From positions 15,463,255 to 15,527,254 of the forward strand of contig NC_077232.1 of NCBI RefSeq assembly GCF_027887165.1: a stretch of DNA of 64,000 bases. Reading direction: 5' to 3'. Position 1 is the stretch's first letter; the number at the start of each line of letters is the position of its first letter. The position numbers and the translations under genes were made by a program. Of this stretch, positions 1 to 11,200 are shown piece by piece. The DNA comes from Monodelphis domestica. Lineage: Eukaryota > Chordata > Mammalia > Didelphimorphia > Didelphidae. The notes under the pieces were generated by a model. It had not been told where the DNA came from and searched no databases. It was given only the letters and a program-made list of their open reading frames with translations.

Positions 1-1413
1 AAAGAGACACCCTGTTATTACTGTTATTTCTTCTATTCTTAGCACACCTACATATTTTACAGTAGTAGGCTTCTGCACAGCTTTGTTCTCTATACCCACA
101 CAGAGAATTCTAGGAATATCTTTACTTTCACCTTGAAGAGCTCACAGAGGAACTGGGATATTCTTCCCCAAGGTTTTGTGGACAGCCCTACTTTATTTAC
201 ACAGTTCTTAACTGCTGATACTGGTGCCATAAAATTTAAATATGGTCTTTTAATTCAGTACATGGATGATTTACTCTTGGCCTCACCAAATGCTGAAGCA
301 TGCCAAGTGGATAGCAAACACCTCCTCTTAGAGCTATATAAGGGAGGCTAAAAGGTCTTCAAGGACAAAGGTCAGTTTTGTCTCCCCAAGGTTCAATATT
401 TACATTTTATTCTAACTGCTGTGTCCCATTTAATGTCTCTCAAGTGTATTGAAAATATCCAAAATTTAAGTGCTCCTACTACAATAAAGAGATTGAGAAC
501 TATTCTTGGAGCAACAGGATTTTGTCAGCAGTGAATCCCTTGATATGGGGAAATCACTAAGGCCCTTGTAGCACTCACAAAAATCTCAATCCCTGAACCA
601 CTTAAATTGGAAACAGAACACTTAACAGCTCTTCCAAATTTAAAACAAACTATCCTGTCTGCCCCTGCTCTAGGAATACCAAATTATGATAAACCATTTA
701 CTTTTTATGTTCATGAAAAAGGTATTCTAACTTAACTTTGGAGACCTGCTAAATGCCCAGTAGCCAATTATTCATCCCAGCTGGACCCAGTAGCTTCCAG
801 AGCACCACCAATCCTTAGAGGAGTAGCTGCCACAGCTTTACTGGTAACCAAATCTACCTTTCTGGTATTGGGATGCCCTCTGATCATAATGTGCCCACAT
901 GAGGTCAAGGCATTGTTATTAAGACATAGGACACAGGCATTTACTGACAAAAGGATTACTAGGTATGAGATAACCCAATTCAATAATGAATATATCACTA
1001 AAACCATGTGGAGTTCCTAATCTTGCAACCTTGTTCCCTGATTTACCAATTTCTGGAGAAATGTTACACAATTGTACATCTTTAGTGCCCACTGTTGATA
1101 AACCTCATAATGATTTATTAGACACCCTTTTGGATGATTTGTATTTAATATTATTTACAGATGGTTTTTCATTTATGAGGGATGGTGTGTGCTATATAGG
1201 ACCTGCAGCAGTTACTGAATTTGATACTCTGTGTTCAGTTTCCTTGCCCTCAAATGTAAGCACACAGGGTATAGAACTCACAGCTCTGAAACTCGCCATT
1301 ATTATTGCAAAGGATAAAAGAGTCACAATTTCCAGAGACTCCCACTACACCTTTTGTGTAGCACACAGTTGGCATGCTATGGCTACAGAGGGGATTCTTA
1401 ACATCACTGAAAA
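1..1413 (+). mobile_element. ERV class I (gammaretrovirus-like) pol fossil, partial
   Basis: The translation shows reverse transcriptase with the YMDD active-site motif (about 133-351), then an RNase H region (about 1130-1410) with an LFTDG start typical of gammaretroviral pol. The element enters from outside the window, so its 5' part is not visible. No LTR is seen at its right end, where it abuts DNA that aligns to the flank of the third OR gene (from about 59734). It is clearly broken, with several disruptions, and looks old. Family placement is from motif memory. Confidence 0.8.
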
Positions 1414-3022
1414 ATGGAATTTTTAGTGGTTTTGATCATATAAGTTAAAGGAATGACTTAAAGAAAAGCATATCACAAATCTAAAAGTCTACGTCATCTT
1501 ATATATGGAATGCTAAAAAAAAATCAAATTAACCATTGCAGGGAAATTAGTTAAAATTTCACTGTCTTATATTTAGTATGTGCCTAATAAATATCTTTAA
1601 GTTGAATTAAGAGATACACATGATCATAGTGTCCATTTCCAAATATCAGTAGCATTAGAGGGTAATGGAGAAAAAGAAGGCTTTAGTGTTGGGAGAAATG
1701 GATTAAATTTTTTTCTGAGACATGTTCAGAGTAGTAAGTAAATCACTCATTCTCTCAGAACTTCACTCTTCAAACATATACTCAAGATAATACTGGTAGG
1801 TGCTCACATTAAAAGTCTGATTAAAATAAAGTGTCTTGAAGACTTTAAGGTTAAACATGAATGACTCAGCTTTATTAAAATATAATTGTTTTCAGAATAT
1901 TAATGACAGATCAATGTACAAGTAGCAAAGATTGTGGGTAACCAAGAATCAGACTCTAGTCTCTTGGTTCCCATCTCTTTCCAATACCCTTCTCTTGAAA
2001 TATTTCAACAACTTTTATTCTATAACCATTTGTGGGGCAAACCATTGACCTTCTATTTATTTACCCCCCCCCCCCCGTTTAGATTAAGTAGGTCTTAATG
2101 GGCAATTAGTTACTCCAAAGAGATGGGAACTGATACCTCATTTTTGATGAAGCTAACAACTACTTTTCTTTTTGGACTTTTTAGCATAAGGCCTGAACTG
2201 AGCAGGTTTTTAACATTTGTTTATTGACCAAACAATATTTATAGCAGTTCAGTAATTGTCTTCTCTTTTATATGATAGTTGTCTTTTCTCTTGTACTTAT
2301 GATGCCATCTTTCACTAATCAAAGGTAGTCTCTCTTGATGCTAGAATAGTTGCCTCATCAAAGACAGGGTAAAGAAGATAGAATTTAAACTCAGAATATT
2401 TTGGCATAAAAGACAATTATTCCAATATATAGCTATTTTGTCTTATATTCCAGCTCTTCCATTTATCTTCATGTTACAGGATTTCTTTCTTTGAGTCCAT
2501 AACATATCAAATTAGAAGATTATACTAGGTGATCTTTAAGAAACCTATAAGCTCCAACACCCATGATTCTTGTGGTCTCTATATACATTGTATTTTAATA
2601 AGAGGGTCATTCTAATGAACCATTGCTTTGATGGTAAACTGCTATAAAAGATAGTCAACTTAGGATATAGATTGAAAACAACTGCCCATTTGCCTTTCAG
2701 AGGACAAAAGACCTCCTCCTTCTTCCCAAAATTTATTTACTCTGTTGTGCATATGTTGAACAAAGGATGGAAAGAATTTTCCAATTGACAATTTTTTCCC
2801 ACATTGGCAGTCAATTAATTCAACGAATATTTTTCATTTGTTATGTTCCAGATACTGAGGAAAATAAATTTCTGCTTGAAGGTATCCATTTATAATTCTT
2901 TTTACCCTTTTTTATATTTATCAATTTTTTCATCTTGGCACAACTGATCAGCTATGAGTTCTTTTTGGCAGCATCCAGGAGGAATAAAGAATAGTTTAGG
3001 AGTGGAGCTACCCAAGACAAAA
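1414..3022. repeat. Unit 0 OR upstream flank (segmental duplication), no gene
   Basis: This stretch aligns almost base for base with 59734-61340, the upstream flank of the third OR gene, and more distantly with parts of 18.2-18.6 kb and 36.9-38.8 kb. It is AT-rich, without a credible coding region. A pure C run lies at about 2064-2077. By position the matching OR gene would lie to the left, where the window instead shows a retroviral fossil. Confidence 0.85.
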
Positions 3023-3414
3023 ATTCTGCCATAGAATATAATCAATACCACAACACTGATGTGGGTTGAAATGTCCCACAAACCCTGACAAGTAGCTGAA
3101 TACCATCAAAAAATATTGGAAAAATAACTAGGTCATTAGTAAGGGGCTGCCTTTCATATAAGACAGATGAGTTGCTTAGATTCACAATTATGAAAAAAGT
3201 CCTAGCATTAGTCTTTGGACAATCTATGTCAGCAATTACAGGTGGTTCAGTTTCCCAGTCAGACTGGACTATGTTTAAACAAAGCTCAATTTCCATACTC
3301 ACTGTATTTCTTAGAATATGTGCAGAAAGGAGCAAAACTTAACCTAAAGTTTCCCCATGGTGATTATCATATCATTAGCATCACACTTACTTTTAGGTTG
3401 CCACCCCTTCCTTA

Positions 3415-3772
3415 TGTAAAAAATAGACTCAAATACAGGACTACAATCCCCACGAGCCTTTGCTCCACTTCCCCAGAATGCCTTGTAATCTCACCTGGGC
3501 CAAGATCGAGAAGATATTTAAGCTGATTCAAAGGCTTTTGAGGGGCTCTTGGCTCTTTTTGGACTTCCGTTTTAGAGCAGGTGGTCTCTTGCATGATGTG
3601 AGGTTATTTTGTCTAGGCCTCTGGCCTAGGTACATGTTTCTTACTTGTATATTCTTTAATCTTTATCCTTTAATAAACCTCTAAAAATATAATACTTCTT
3701 GCAGAGAGAACTAATTTCTACCTGCCTCAGATGCCTCAGTCTCCCCATCTCCCCTAAATTTTAATCTTTACA
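3415..3772 (+). mobile_element. Solo LTR, class I ERV-like, 358 bp, 4-bp TSD
   Basis: It begins TGTAAAAAAT and ends ATCTTTACA (TG...CA), has an AATAAA at about 3672 near its 3' end, and is flanked by CTTA at 3411-3414 and 3773-3776. The paralogous locus in unit C (about 61720-61735) shows the empty site with a single CTTA, so the insertion happened after units 0 and C separated. It belongs to the same family as the LTRs at 33368 and 36495. No internal region remains. Confidence 0.92.
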
Positions 3773-3822
3773 CTTAGCAACTAATGAAAATAGAAAGCGT
3801 CCTTAAAACTCCTACCCACCTT

Positions 3823-3930
3823 TTACTCTCTTATTTTTACTCTCTCACCTTTTACTATCTTCTCCTTTACTCTTACTCTTTACTCTCTTACTCTCTGCCT
3901 CTATTTTTCACACCTCCTTACCTCCTTCTC
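3823..3930. repeat. Pyrimidine-rich tract (TTACTCTC-like units)
   Basis: The stretch is almost purely C/T on the plus strand, built of loosely repeated TTTACTCTC-type words. The same tract is at about 61775-61880 in unit C, so it predates that duplication. It gives long open frames in both copies that I treat as low-complexity artefacts. Confidence 0.8.
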
Positions 3931-4018
3931 TTCCCTTATTTAATTACATTACTAGCTACTCTATTACTATATTTTTCTTATAATAAAGCTCATTTCCTTC
4001 AAATGGAATCAGTTTAAT

Positions 4019-4231
4019 CATCAATCAATTCTTTGAACAAGATCCAATGAGTATTCACCCTTGTATCAGAGGATATCTTTCCTTAAAATTCCATTAAGGG
4101 TCACAGATCCTCTCTCCAACTTTTCTGAACTTATTTGACCTCTGAAATGCAATTGCCCATCTATTCTTGAGCAACCAGATCCAATTTTATTAGTTAGAAT
4201 AACTACTCCAACCTACTGACTGGATCCCATT
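4019..4231. repeat. Unit 0 flank, last part before the L1 insertion
   Basis: It aligns with 61970-62190 (unit C), 38890-39055 (unit B) and 55570-55720 (displaced copy). Homology to unit C stops at about 4231, where an antisense L1 begins. No gene. Confidence 0.75.
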
Positions 4232-4742
4232 GAATGCACTGTTTCTGCAGGTGGATCATATTTTTAATCAGAGGTTCTTTGGAATGTATTTCAGTCATTT
4301 TCATATCAGAGTAGTTAAGTCATTCAAAATTAATCATTTTATAAAATTTTATAAATTTTACCATGTAAATGTTCTCTTGTTCACTTTACTATATGTCAGT
4401 TCACGAGTCATTTTTTTTCCTGAAACCATTCTGATCCTTATTTCTTATATCATCAATAAATTCTATCATAATCATATACTGCAAAATGTTCAGCCATTCC
4501 TCAATTGGTTGGCATTCCCTTAATTTCTAATTCTTTCCCCCACAAAAATGAGTTGTTATATATAATAGTTTTGTATATACACGTCCTTACCTTTTAAAAC
4601 AATCTCTTTGGGTAACATGCCTACTAACAGTTTTTCTGGGTTAAACAGTACTAACTGATAAATCTTTGGACATATTAGTAATCGTTCTTAGAATGGTTGG
4701 ACTAGTTCAGAGATCCAACAATGCACTCGTGTCCTAACTTTT
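4232..4742 (-). mobile_element. L1 fossil, 3' part, first segment
   Basis: Read on the minus strand this is the C-terminal end of L1 ORF2 and the 3' region. Plus-strand hallmarks are the antisense of the 'aatggctgaacaaatt' type and of the 'gggacact...cattg' type near 4490 and 4715. The element continues at about 7193 after an ERV insertion. The copy is old and heavily diverged. Confidence 0.7.
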
Positions 4743-7192
4743 TGTAAAAGTTAAATTTAGATCTTAAAAATAAAAATATTATATTTTAAGAAGGTTTATT
4801 AAATGATCATTAGAAATAAAAGAATAAAGAGAATACAAAAATAAAAACAACATATCCATGTCTGGTTAGTCATTGTCAAAATCCCCACCTTACCACCATC
4901 ACCGCAGATGGTTGTATCATGCCAAAGAGGTCATGGGAGGAGTTACAGCCAGTTAAATATCAATAAAATGATCTGACCAATGTGGAGTCACAGGAGAGAT
5001 TATAGGGAATTTTGGGAAATACTAAGGATTTGGGGGGAATGAAGTCAAAGGTTTAAAATCTCCATTTAAACAAAACCCCCTGAGACCCACAGAAGACTAT
5101 TCCCTCCAGTGGGTCTTGTAAACATGCCAACTTTGAAATTACAATAGTTTGAGGATAAGAGGAAAAAAGAACAAAACTAATGATTGCTATAAACATTGAT
5201 GAAAAGCCAATTAGGGGGCAGTCCCCTTCAGCATTAGCATATACATACAAAACAAATGCATTCAACCCCACACAGTTCATATCACCATATCCCAAAGTTC
5301 ACTCTGGATCTTCTGGTGCAGTATTTGGTCTGTGCAGGCATCTTCATGGTGTCCTTTCCAAAGAGTTCATTTTCTGGATTCAAAAAGGTAGCATGTTTCT
5401 TAATCTAAAATTATTCTCAAAAAGAATTTAAACTTTGCAATTTAGAATAATTTTACATTCCCCCCCCTGAAGAGGGTGTTGAAAAATACAGGGATCACTT
5501 AGGAATGCAGGACTGAGTTATGAATCAATTGGTAAGAGAAATAAAAAACATCAAAAAAATCCAAATAAAAGAGAAAATAATCTGTGACTGAAATATAGAC
5601 TATTATATGTAAAAATTTTAAATAAAAGAAAATAAACCTATAGTAGGTCCTTGAATCAGAGCCTAATTAAAGTGATTTCTATCCCACATGTGTGTAGGAT
5701 AAAAATGCAGTAATATTTCACTTACCCATTTGCAGCCAAGACTATAAGAAATTGCCATACTGTAAGACAGAAAAAAGAACTGATGAACTGATAGGGAAGT
5801 GTCATTCCCTGGTCTGATTTTACCTTTACTCTCAGGAATAGGGGAACCAGAACAGCCAATTGTTAGGTACTTTCATATTTTTCACAAGGGGGTGGTTCAA
5901 AGAGTCCTGCATTGGAACATATGTCAACTGCCACAACCTCAAGTCTCACACTAGGTTCAAGTCTGTGGAAGAGGCATAGAGGAAGAAAAAATTTCAAACA
6001 TGCAAGAAACAAATCTGGGGACATGATCTGCCAATCAAGGTGAAGATTACAAACAGAATGTTCCCAGGAAAGTCAGATGGAGCTGGCTGGAGTTGATGAA
6101 CTGAGAAACCTGAGTGGCTCTCAGAGAGTGGTGGAGAAGCTGGGATTTCTAGCTTTGAATTATTTCTCTTCGTCTTGGAGGGAGACTTCCTTGGTTTCTG
6201 ACCTAGGGATAGTCAAGCCAGGCTGAAGGGTGAAGAAGCTGAGAACTGATTTTATTAGCTTTTTTCCCTGGCTAAAGGACTCTTGGGGGGGGGGGGGAGC
6301 TTCTGGAGCTAGTATGGAAAAAATTAACTTTTGTTGGTGGCTTTGTGTGATTAGAAGAAAAAAGAAGAAAAGAAGAAAATACTTGTCCTCCAAACTCCCT
6401 GACTGTCCCTGAGTCACAGCTGTGCCTGGACTAACATTTCCCAAATTCCTCCTGACCCTCCTTATACACTAGGGACAACCTTATCCCTCTCACCTCAATT
6501 TCTATCCTGTCCTATCTTTCCCAATAAACCTCCTTACCTGAGAAAGAGAACAAGAGTATCTTCTCTAAATCTCACAGTTCACCTTTGAGTTATATAGACA
6601 GGTGACAGATTAAGACTGGGGGAGGGGAAAGGGAGTCAGGAGGGCTTGGGTGGAAACTGAGAGGTGAAGGATGGAGGGTAGGAAATAATTTGATCTATTA
6701 GCCATGAATAGTGATCAATAGGCAACCCCAGAGTACCCCTCTAGCAGCATCTCTCTATCCCAGAAGTATTTCTATCTCCATTACAACTAATCATCCTCAG
6801 GTTCTCTTAGAATCTCTCTAGTCAAGCCAGAGTATACCAATTTACCACAACCAAAAATATTCTCCACAGATCATGTTTTTCTGATACAAGTCCTTATCTC
6901 TTTGAGCACAATGTCATCAATCTAGGTAGGATTGGGTTTTTCTCTTTGACCTTGTGCTCTATTACCACTATGCAAGTAGCTTTGTGCTTCTTTGGCACTA
7001 TGCAATGGCTCTTTTTGCATCTCTACCTTGGTGAGATCACTGCTGAGATCATGTTATTGGTGTTTAACTGGTTGTAACTCCACCCATGCCCTCTTTGGCA
7101 TGATGCAGCAATCAGTGGTGATGGTGAGTAGGGATTTTGAAAAATACTAAGGAATTCTGGGGAATGAAGTCAAAGGTTCTCAATCTCCATTC
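4743..7192 (-). mobile_element. ERV fossil (gag-type, non-autonomous family), inserted in L1
   Basis: The 3' LTR is at 4743-5072: on the minus strand it starts TGTTTAAATGGAG, has AATAAA and ends TTTTACA. A purine-rich stretch (AGGGGGTTTTG on the minus strand) lies directly upstream of it, as a polypurine tract should. The internal part (5073-5950 and about 6890-7050) matches 48250-49220 and 45540-46200. LTR-derived sequence at the right end (about 7030-7192) is rearranged. The interrupted L1 resumes at 7193, which fixes the outer limits. No pol or env is seen. The element is broken and old. Confidence 0.7.
5960..6890. other. Unassigned insert inside the ERV fossil
   Basis: The related ERV copy at 48.9-49.1 kb runs straight through this point, so about 0.9 kb here looks inserted. 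It holds a G run at about 6286-6297 and an AATAAA followed by a CTCACAG-type end (about 6520-6580), which could be an LTR on the plus strand. I cannot fix its ends or name its family. Confidence 0.35.
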
Positions 7193-8110
7193 ATATTTTC
7201 CACATTCTCTCCAATATTTGTCATTTTTATTTTGTGTCATGTCAAACAATGTGATAAATATGAGATAATATCTCTGATTTGTTTTAAATTGTTTTTTTCT
7301 AATCAGTAGTGATTTAGAGAATTTTCCATTTGACTATTGAGAGTTTAATTTATCCTTCTTAAAACTATATTTCACATCCTTTATCCACTTATGAACTAGG
7401 CAATGACTTGTATATTTATATATTTTACTAATTTACCTATTTGAGAAATTAAACATTTTTTCCATGAAACTTTCAGCAATTTTCCTGATTCTTGTTTTCA
7501 TAATTTTGTCTGCATACATTTGATTTGTGCAAACACTTTTTAATTTCACAAAAGCAGACAAATATTTTATTTTCTGTGATCCTAACCCTTATTAATTTAT
7601 ACATAAACACTTCTCTTATCTATAGGTTCTCATATACATGTATATTTGTGAGTATTTGTGCATATATATATATATACACATAGATTTACCTATCTTTTTT
7701 TACTTGCTCTCCTAATTTATGATTATTTTTCCTTTTCTGAATAATTAATTTATCCAATTTGATCTAATCCTTCTGTGAAATGTTGTTATGTGACAAGTTT
7801 TTTTTTTCAATTTGATTTGAAATTTTCTTGACAATTTTTGCTCAAATGGTCAGTTTTTTACCAAAATGGTTGAATCTTTGGGCTTAGCAAATTCTCAGAT
7901 TCTATAGTCATTTACTACTATGTATGGTATACATAATCTAATCCACTATAGACCAGTAGTCTTAACCACTAACAGATTATTTTCATGATTACTACTTTAT
8001 AATAACATTTAATTGTATAGCATTGAATAAACAAATTAACTTGGATAGAATTAACATTTTTATATTGGCTGAGCCTATCCATGGAGAACTAATATTCCTC
8101 CAATTGTTTA
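7193..8110 (-). mobile_element. L1 fossil, ORF2 3' half, second segment
   Basis: This continues the antisense L1 of 4232-4742. On the minus strand it reads as diverged L1 ORF2 C-terminal and thumb sequence, and 7740-8100 also aligns with the L1 fossil at 13990-14470. A short TA tract lies at about 7660-7676. It carries many stops. Confidence 0.65.
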
Positions 8111-8139
8111 GATCTTTCGCCATTTCCTTCTTCAGCTCA

Positions 8140-8240
8140 TTTTAGAAGTGTAGAAATAAGAGAAATAGAAATAGGTTAAAATGACCTACTTGTAGCCACA
8201 CAGCTATGAAGTATATGAATCCATATTTGATCTCAGGAAG
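8140..8240 (-). repeat. Old SINE fragment (MIR or marsupial SINE type)
   Basis: It contains a degenerate form of the 'gacttgcc...cacacagct' core and the following 'tttgaactcagg'-like word. Too diverged to assign to a family. About 100 bp. Confidence 0.4.
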
Positions 8241-8530
8241 ATTAGTTTATTGTGACAAGAAATGCTGAGAAGCAAAAATTTGGAGCTAAAATGCAGGCAG
8301 ACATACAAAACGAATTGGATACTTTTAAATACTTCTTACAGTGTTAAAAGGCACATACCGACCCCACCCAAAATGTGTCTGACTTTTACAAGCTAGTTTC
8401 TGAACCTCTAAATCAGGAAAATCCCCAATATGGAGATGGAAGACCCCTCTCCTATAGCTCAGATGCAGGACTGCTTCTCTTGTGGTCTGCAACTCTTGGC
8501 TGAACTTACTTCCCAAGATCCTGATGTTTA
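8241..8530 (+). mobile_element. ERV gag-leader fragment
   Basis: It is closely similar to the reverse complement of 47040-47340, the region where the gag-like coding sequence of another ERV copy starts. Only this fragment is present and no LTR is attached. It is broken. The next 170 bp (8530-8700) is unassigned. Confidence 0.6.
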
Positions 8531-8699
8531 ACTTGTGCTAACTAGTGAGAAATGCAAGATGTCAGATTATGAGGGTCCTGTTCCTATTACCTTACTGCCC
8601 ACTGTCAGCCCTTATCATGCTGACCCTTGTCTCAGACAGAACTACAAATCATTAAGTACCCCTTAATTACTTGAGATAAGATTAGCAGGTATAATCAAG

Positions 8700-10560
8700 T
8701 CTTAAGTACCCATTTTGCTTTCTTTGTTTCTCCTTTTGTATCTAGTCATTTTGTTACCCTTCTTCTCCCCTATAAGGCCCAAATCTATTCTCTGCCCCAG
8801 TGGATTAGATTGTTCTTCCCAATTTGGGACAAATTCAATGCACTTAAGAGTAGAGTATTTCCTATCTCCAACCTCTTTACCCTTCCTGTGTATTGATGTT
8901 CTCCCCACTCCCACCATGAGCTTCTTTGTGACATATAAATTACCCCTATTTGTTTTTTTTCCCATTTCTTTAATATTAACCTCTTTTTCTAGCTCTAGTT
9001 GTATATATGCATGTATATACATATGTATATGTATTTATGCATGCATATAACTATATACCTATTTCTGTCCTGTCCTTTCATGCTATACAGTTTGTCACTG
9101 TTCCCTCTAAGTGTAATTCTTCTAGCTGCCCAGGTAATAACAGTTTTTAAGAGTTACCAATGACTTCTTTTCTTATAGGGATATATAACATTTTAACATA
9201 TTGAGTCTCTTTAAAAAGGGTGTGGTTTGTTTGTTTTGTTTTGTTTTTCTTTTCCCCCTCTTTTTTTAATTACCTTTTGATGATTCTCTTGAGTTCTCTG
9301 CTTGGGCATCAAATTTTCTGTTCAGGTCTGGCCTTTTCTTCATAAATTCTTGGAATTCTTCTATTTTGTTGAATTACCATACTTTCCCCTGTAACAATAT
9401 AGTCAGTTTTGCTGAGCAGTTGATTTTTGTTTGTAGACCTAGTTCCCTTACTTTCCAGAATGTCATATAACATGCCTTTTGGTCTTTCAGTGTGGATGCA
9501 GCTAGATCCTGTGTTAATCTCACTGTAGTTCCATGGTATCTAAATGACTTTTTCTTGGCAGCTTGTAATATTTTTTCTTTGGTCTGATAGTTCTTGAGTT
9601 TGGCTATGACATTTCTGGGTGTTGTCAGTTGGGGATTAAGAACAGGAGGTGATCTGTGGATTCTTTCAATCTCTACTTTTCCCTCTTTTTCCAGAATATC
9701 GGGTCAGTTTTCCTGAATAATTTCCTGTAGTATTATGTCCAGGCTCTTTCTTTTGTCATGATCTTCTGGTAGACCAATGATTCTTAAATTGTCTCTCCTT
9801 GAATGATTTTCTAAATCCTCTGTTTTGTGAATGAGATGCTTCATATTTTCCTCAATTTTTTCACTCTTTTGGTTTTGTTTAATAGTGTCTTGCTGCCTTG
9901 TGAGGTCACTTGATTCTATTTGTTGTATTCTGGTTCTTAAAGTCTGGATTTCATTCATGGATTTTTGGTCATCTTTCTCTTTCTGTTCTGATTTTCTATG
10001 GAGGTCATCTTTCATCCTCTTTACCTCATCTCTCATCTCCTTTGCCTCATCTTTCATCTTCTTTGCCTCAGCTTTCATCTCCTTTGCCTCATTTTCAAGC
10101 TGGTTGATTTTGGCTTTCAAGACAATATTTCCTGTTTCCAGATAATTTATCTGAGTTTTAAATTTTTTGTCCCAATTGTCTTCAGCCTCTCTTAATTGTG
10201 TTTTGAATTGCATTTTGAGTTCTTCCAAAGCCTGTGTCCAATTTACTGGGATTTCTGTTTTATTACTTGCATCCTCCTATGTATTATTTGTTCTTGGTTC
10301 ATTGTGTAGAAGCTATCAATTGTAATTTCTTTCTTCTTTTTCTATTTTTTGCTCATATTTACCCCCTTCTTTGCTCCCTATATTTGTCTGTGCTCTTCCT
10401 CCTCTCATTTTTTTTTGTTTTGGGGCTTTCTCTCAGTCTCCCCTCTTGGAGCTTTGTCAGATCTCTCAGTGCACTCTCCAGTGGAAGAGAGTTGGAGTTT
10501 GCCCTTCCCTGACTTCTCGGGGCTTTTGATTGGATTAAAGACCAGCAGTTAGTATGGGAG
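8700..10560 (-). mobile_element. L1 fossil: 5' region, ORF1 and inter-ORF spacer
   Basis: On the minus strand, 10228-9704 encodes an L1 ORF1p N-terminal part with a strong coiled coil (repeated KEMKxEAKKMKDEAKEM heptads). It ends in the RRM start, with the RRDNLRIIGLP motif at about residues 148-158. The rest of ORF1p (NVIAKL...YQTKEKILQAAKKK type) follows down to about 9420 but is interrupted. The spacer at 9010-8700 matches 52560-52840. ORF2 is missing. The 174-codon open part has nothing to suggest a host gene. Confidence 0.85.
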
Positions 10561-11115
10561 TGGTACTATATGTGTATATGTTTATACATAGAGAATTTAT
10601 ATACAGCCTATATATGTGAAGTGTATATATAGAGATATTTCTTATTTATAAATTGATTGACTTAAATGGAGTGTTAAAGCTACAAAACACCTCTGAAAAC
10701 TATATTTTTGGCCATAAGAAAGGGATGCACATGAATTATATCATCTTATTTGATTTCTGTTTTAACAAAACCTATTAATTAAACAAAGAAGACTGATTGC
10801 TATCCTTAAAATTAGTAAATCATAAACCTCTTTCTTTTTGTCTCACTTTAACTTCCCCAACATAACATAACCTATTATATCATTTCCTTTTTTAAAAACT
10901 CTTAATTTTGTCAAGTTAGCTGGCCAAATATATTATAAAAGTAGCTTAATATCTAATGCTATGATATGATGGGATGTTATTTTACATTTAGTGGATGACA
11001 AAAAATAACTATATCTCAGGTCGTGACTGAATAAGAAAGCATTTTCACATTAATCATCTCATATTCTTCATTTGGCATGGCATTCATTTTTCTCTTTGAT
11101 CAATACGTGCACATA

Positions 11116-11178
<63 letters not shown>

Positions 11179-11200
11179 AAGCAGCTGGAGCAGAATCCAT
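10560..11200. repeat. Unit A leader block with TG/TA microsatellite
   Basis: It aligns with 22440-22960 (unit B leader) and its end with 47335-47440 (unit C leader), marking the low-coordinate edge of the duplicated unit. A (TG)n(TA)n microsatellite lies at about 11117-11174. No coding potential is seen. Confidence 0.75.

Larger units (their letters stand above)
3023..4018. repeat. Insertion shared by units 0 and C only (interrupted by a solo LTR)
   Basis: Units 0 and C carry about 630 bp here (C copy about 61340-61970) that is missing at the matching place in unit B (near 38820) and in the displaced copy near 55500. It contains a 97-codon open stretch on the minus strand (3042-3335; copy 61356-61649), a pyrimidine-rich tract (about 3823-3930) and an AATAAA near its right end, which would suit an LTR or retroelement 3' end. 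I do not recognise the family. The unit 0 copy has a later solo LTR at 3415-3772. Confidence 0.55.

Noticed and set aside
3784-4017. 77-codon frame rich in Leu/Tyr/Ser, with copy at 61736-61969
   Set aside because: Produced by a pyrimidine-rich low-complexity tract; no start context or domain.
5053-5295. 80-codon minus-strand frame with a partial copy at 48250-48465
   Set aside because: Lies in the 3' non-coding part and LTR edge of the ERV family; the copies differ widely in length and sequence.
9831-10195. Hydrophobic open frames on the plus strand
   Set aside because: Antisense of the L1 ORF1 coiled coil; repetitive because of the heptads.
11113-11175. Alternating TG/TA tract considered as a Z-DNA or regulatory site
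   Set aside because: Ordinary microsatellite; nothing around it suggests function.
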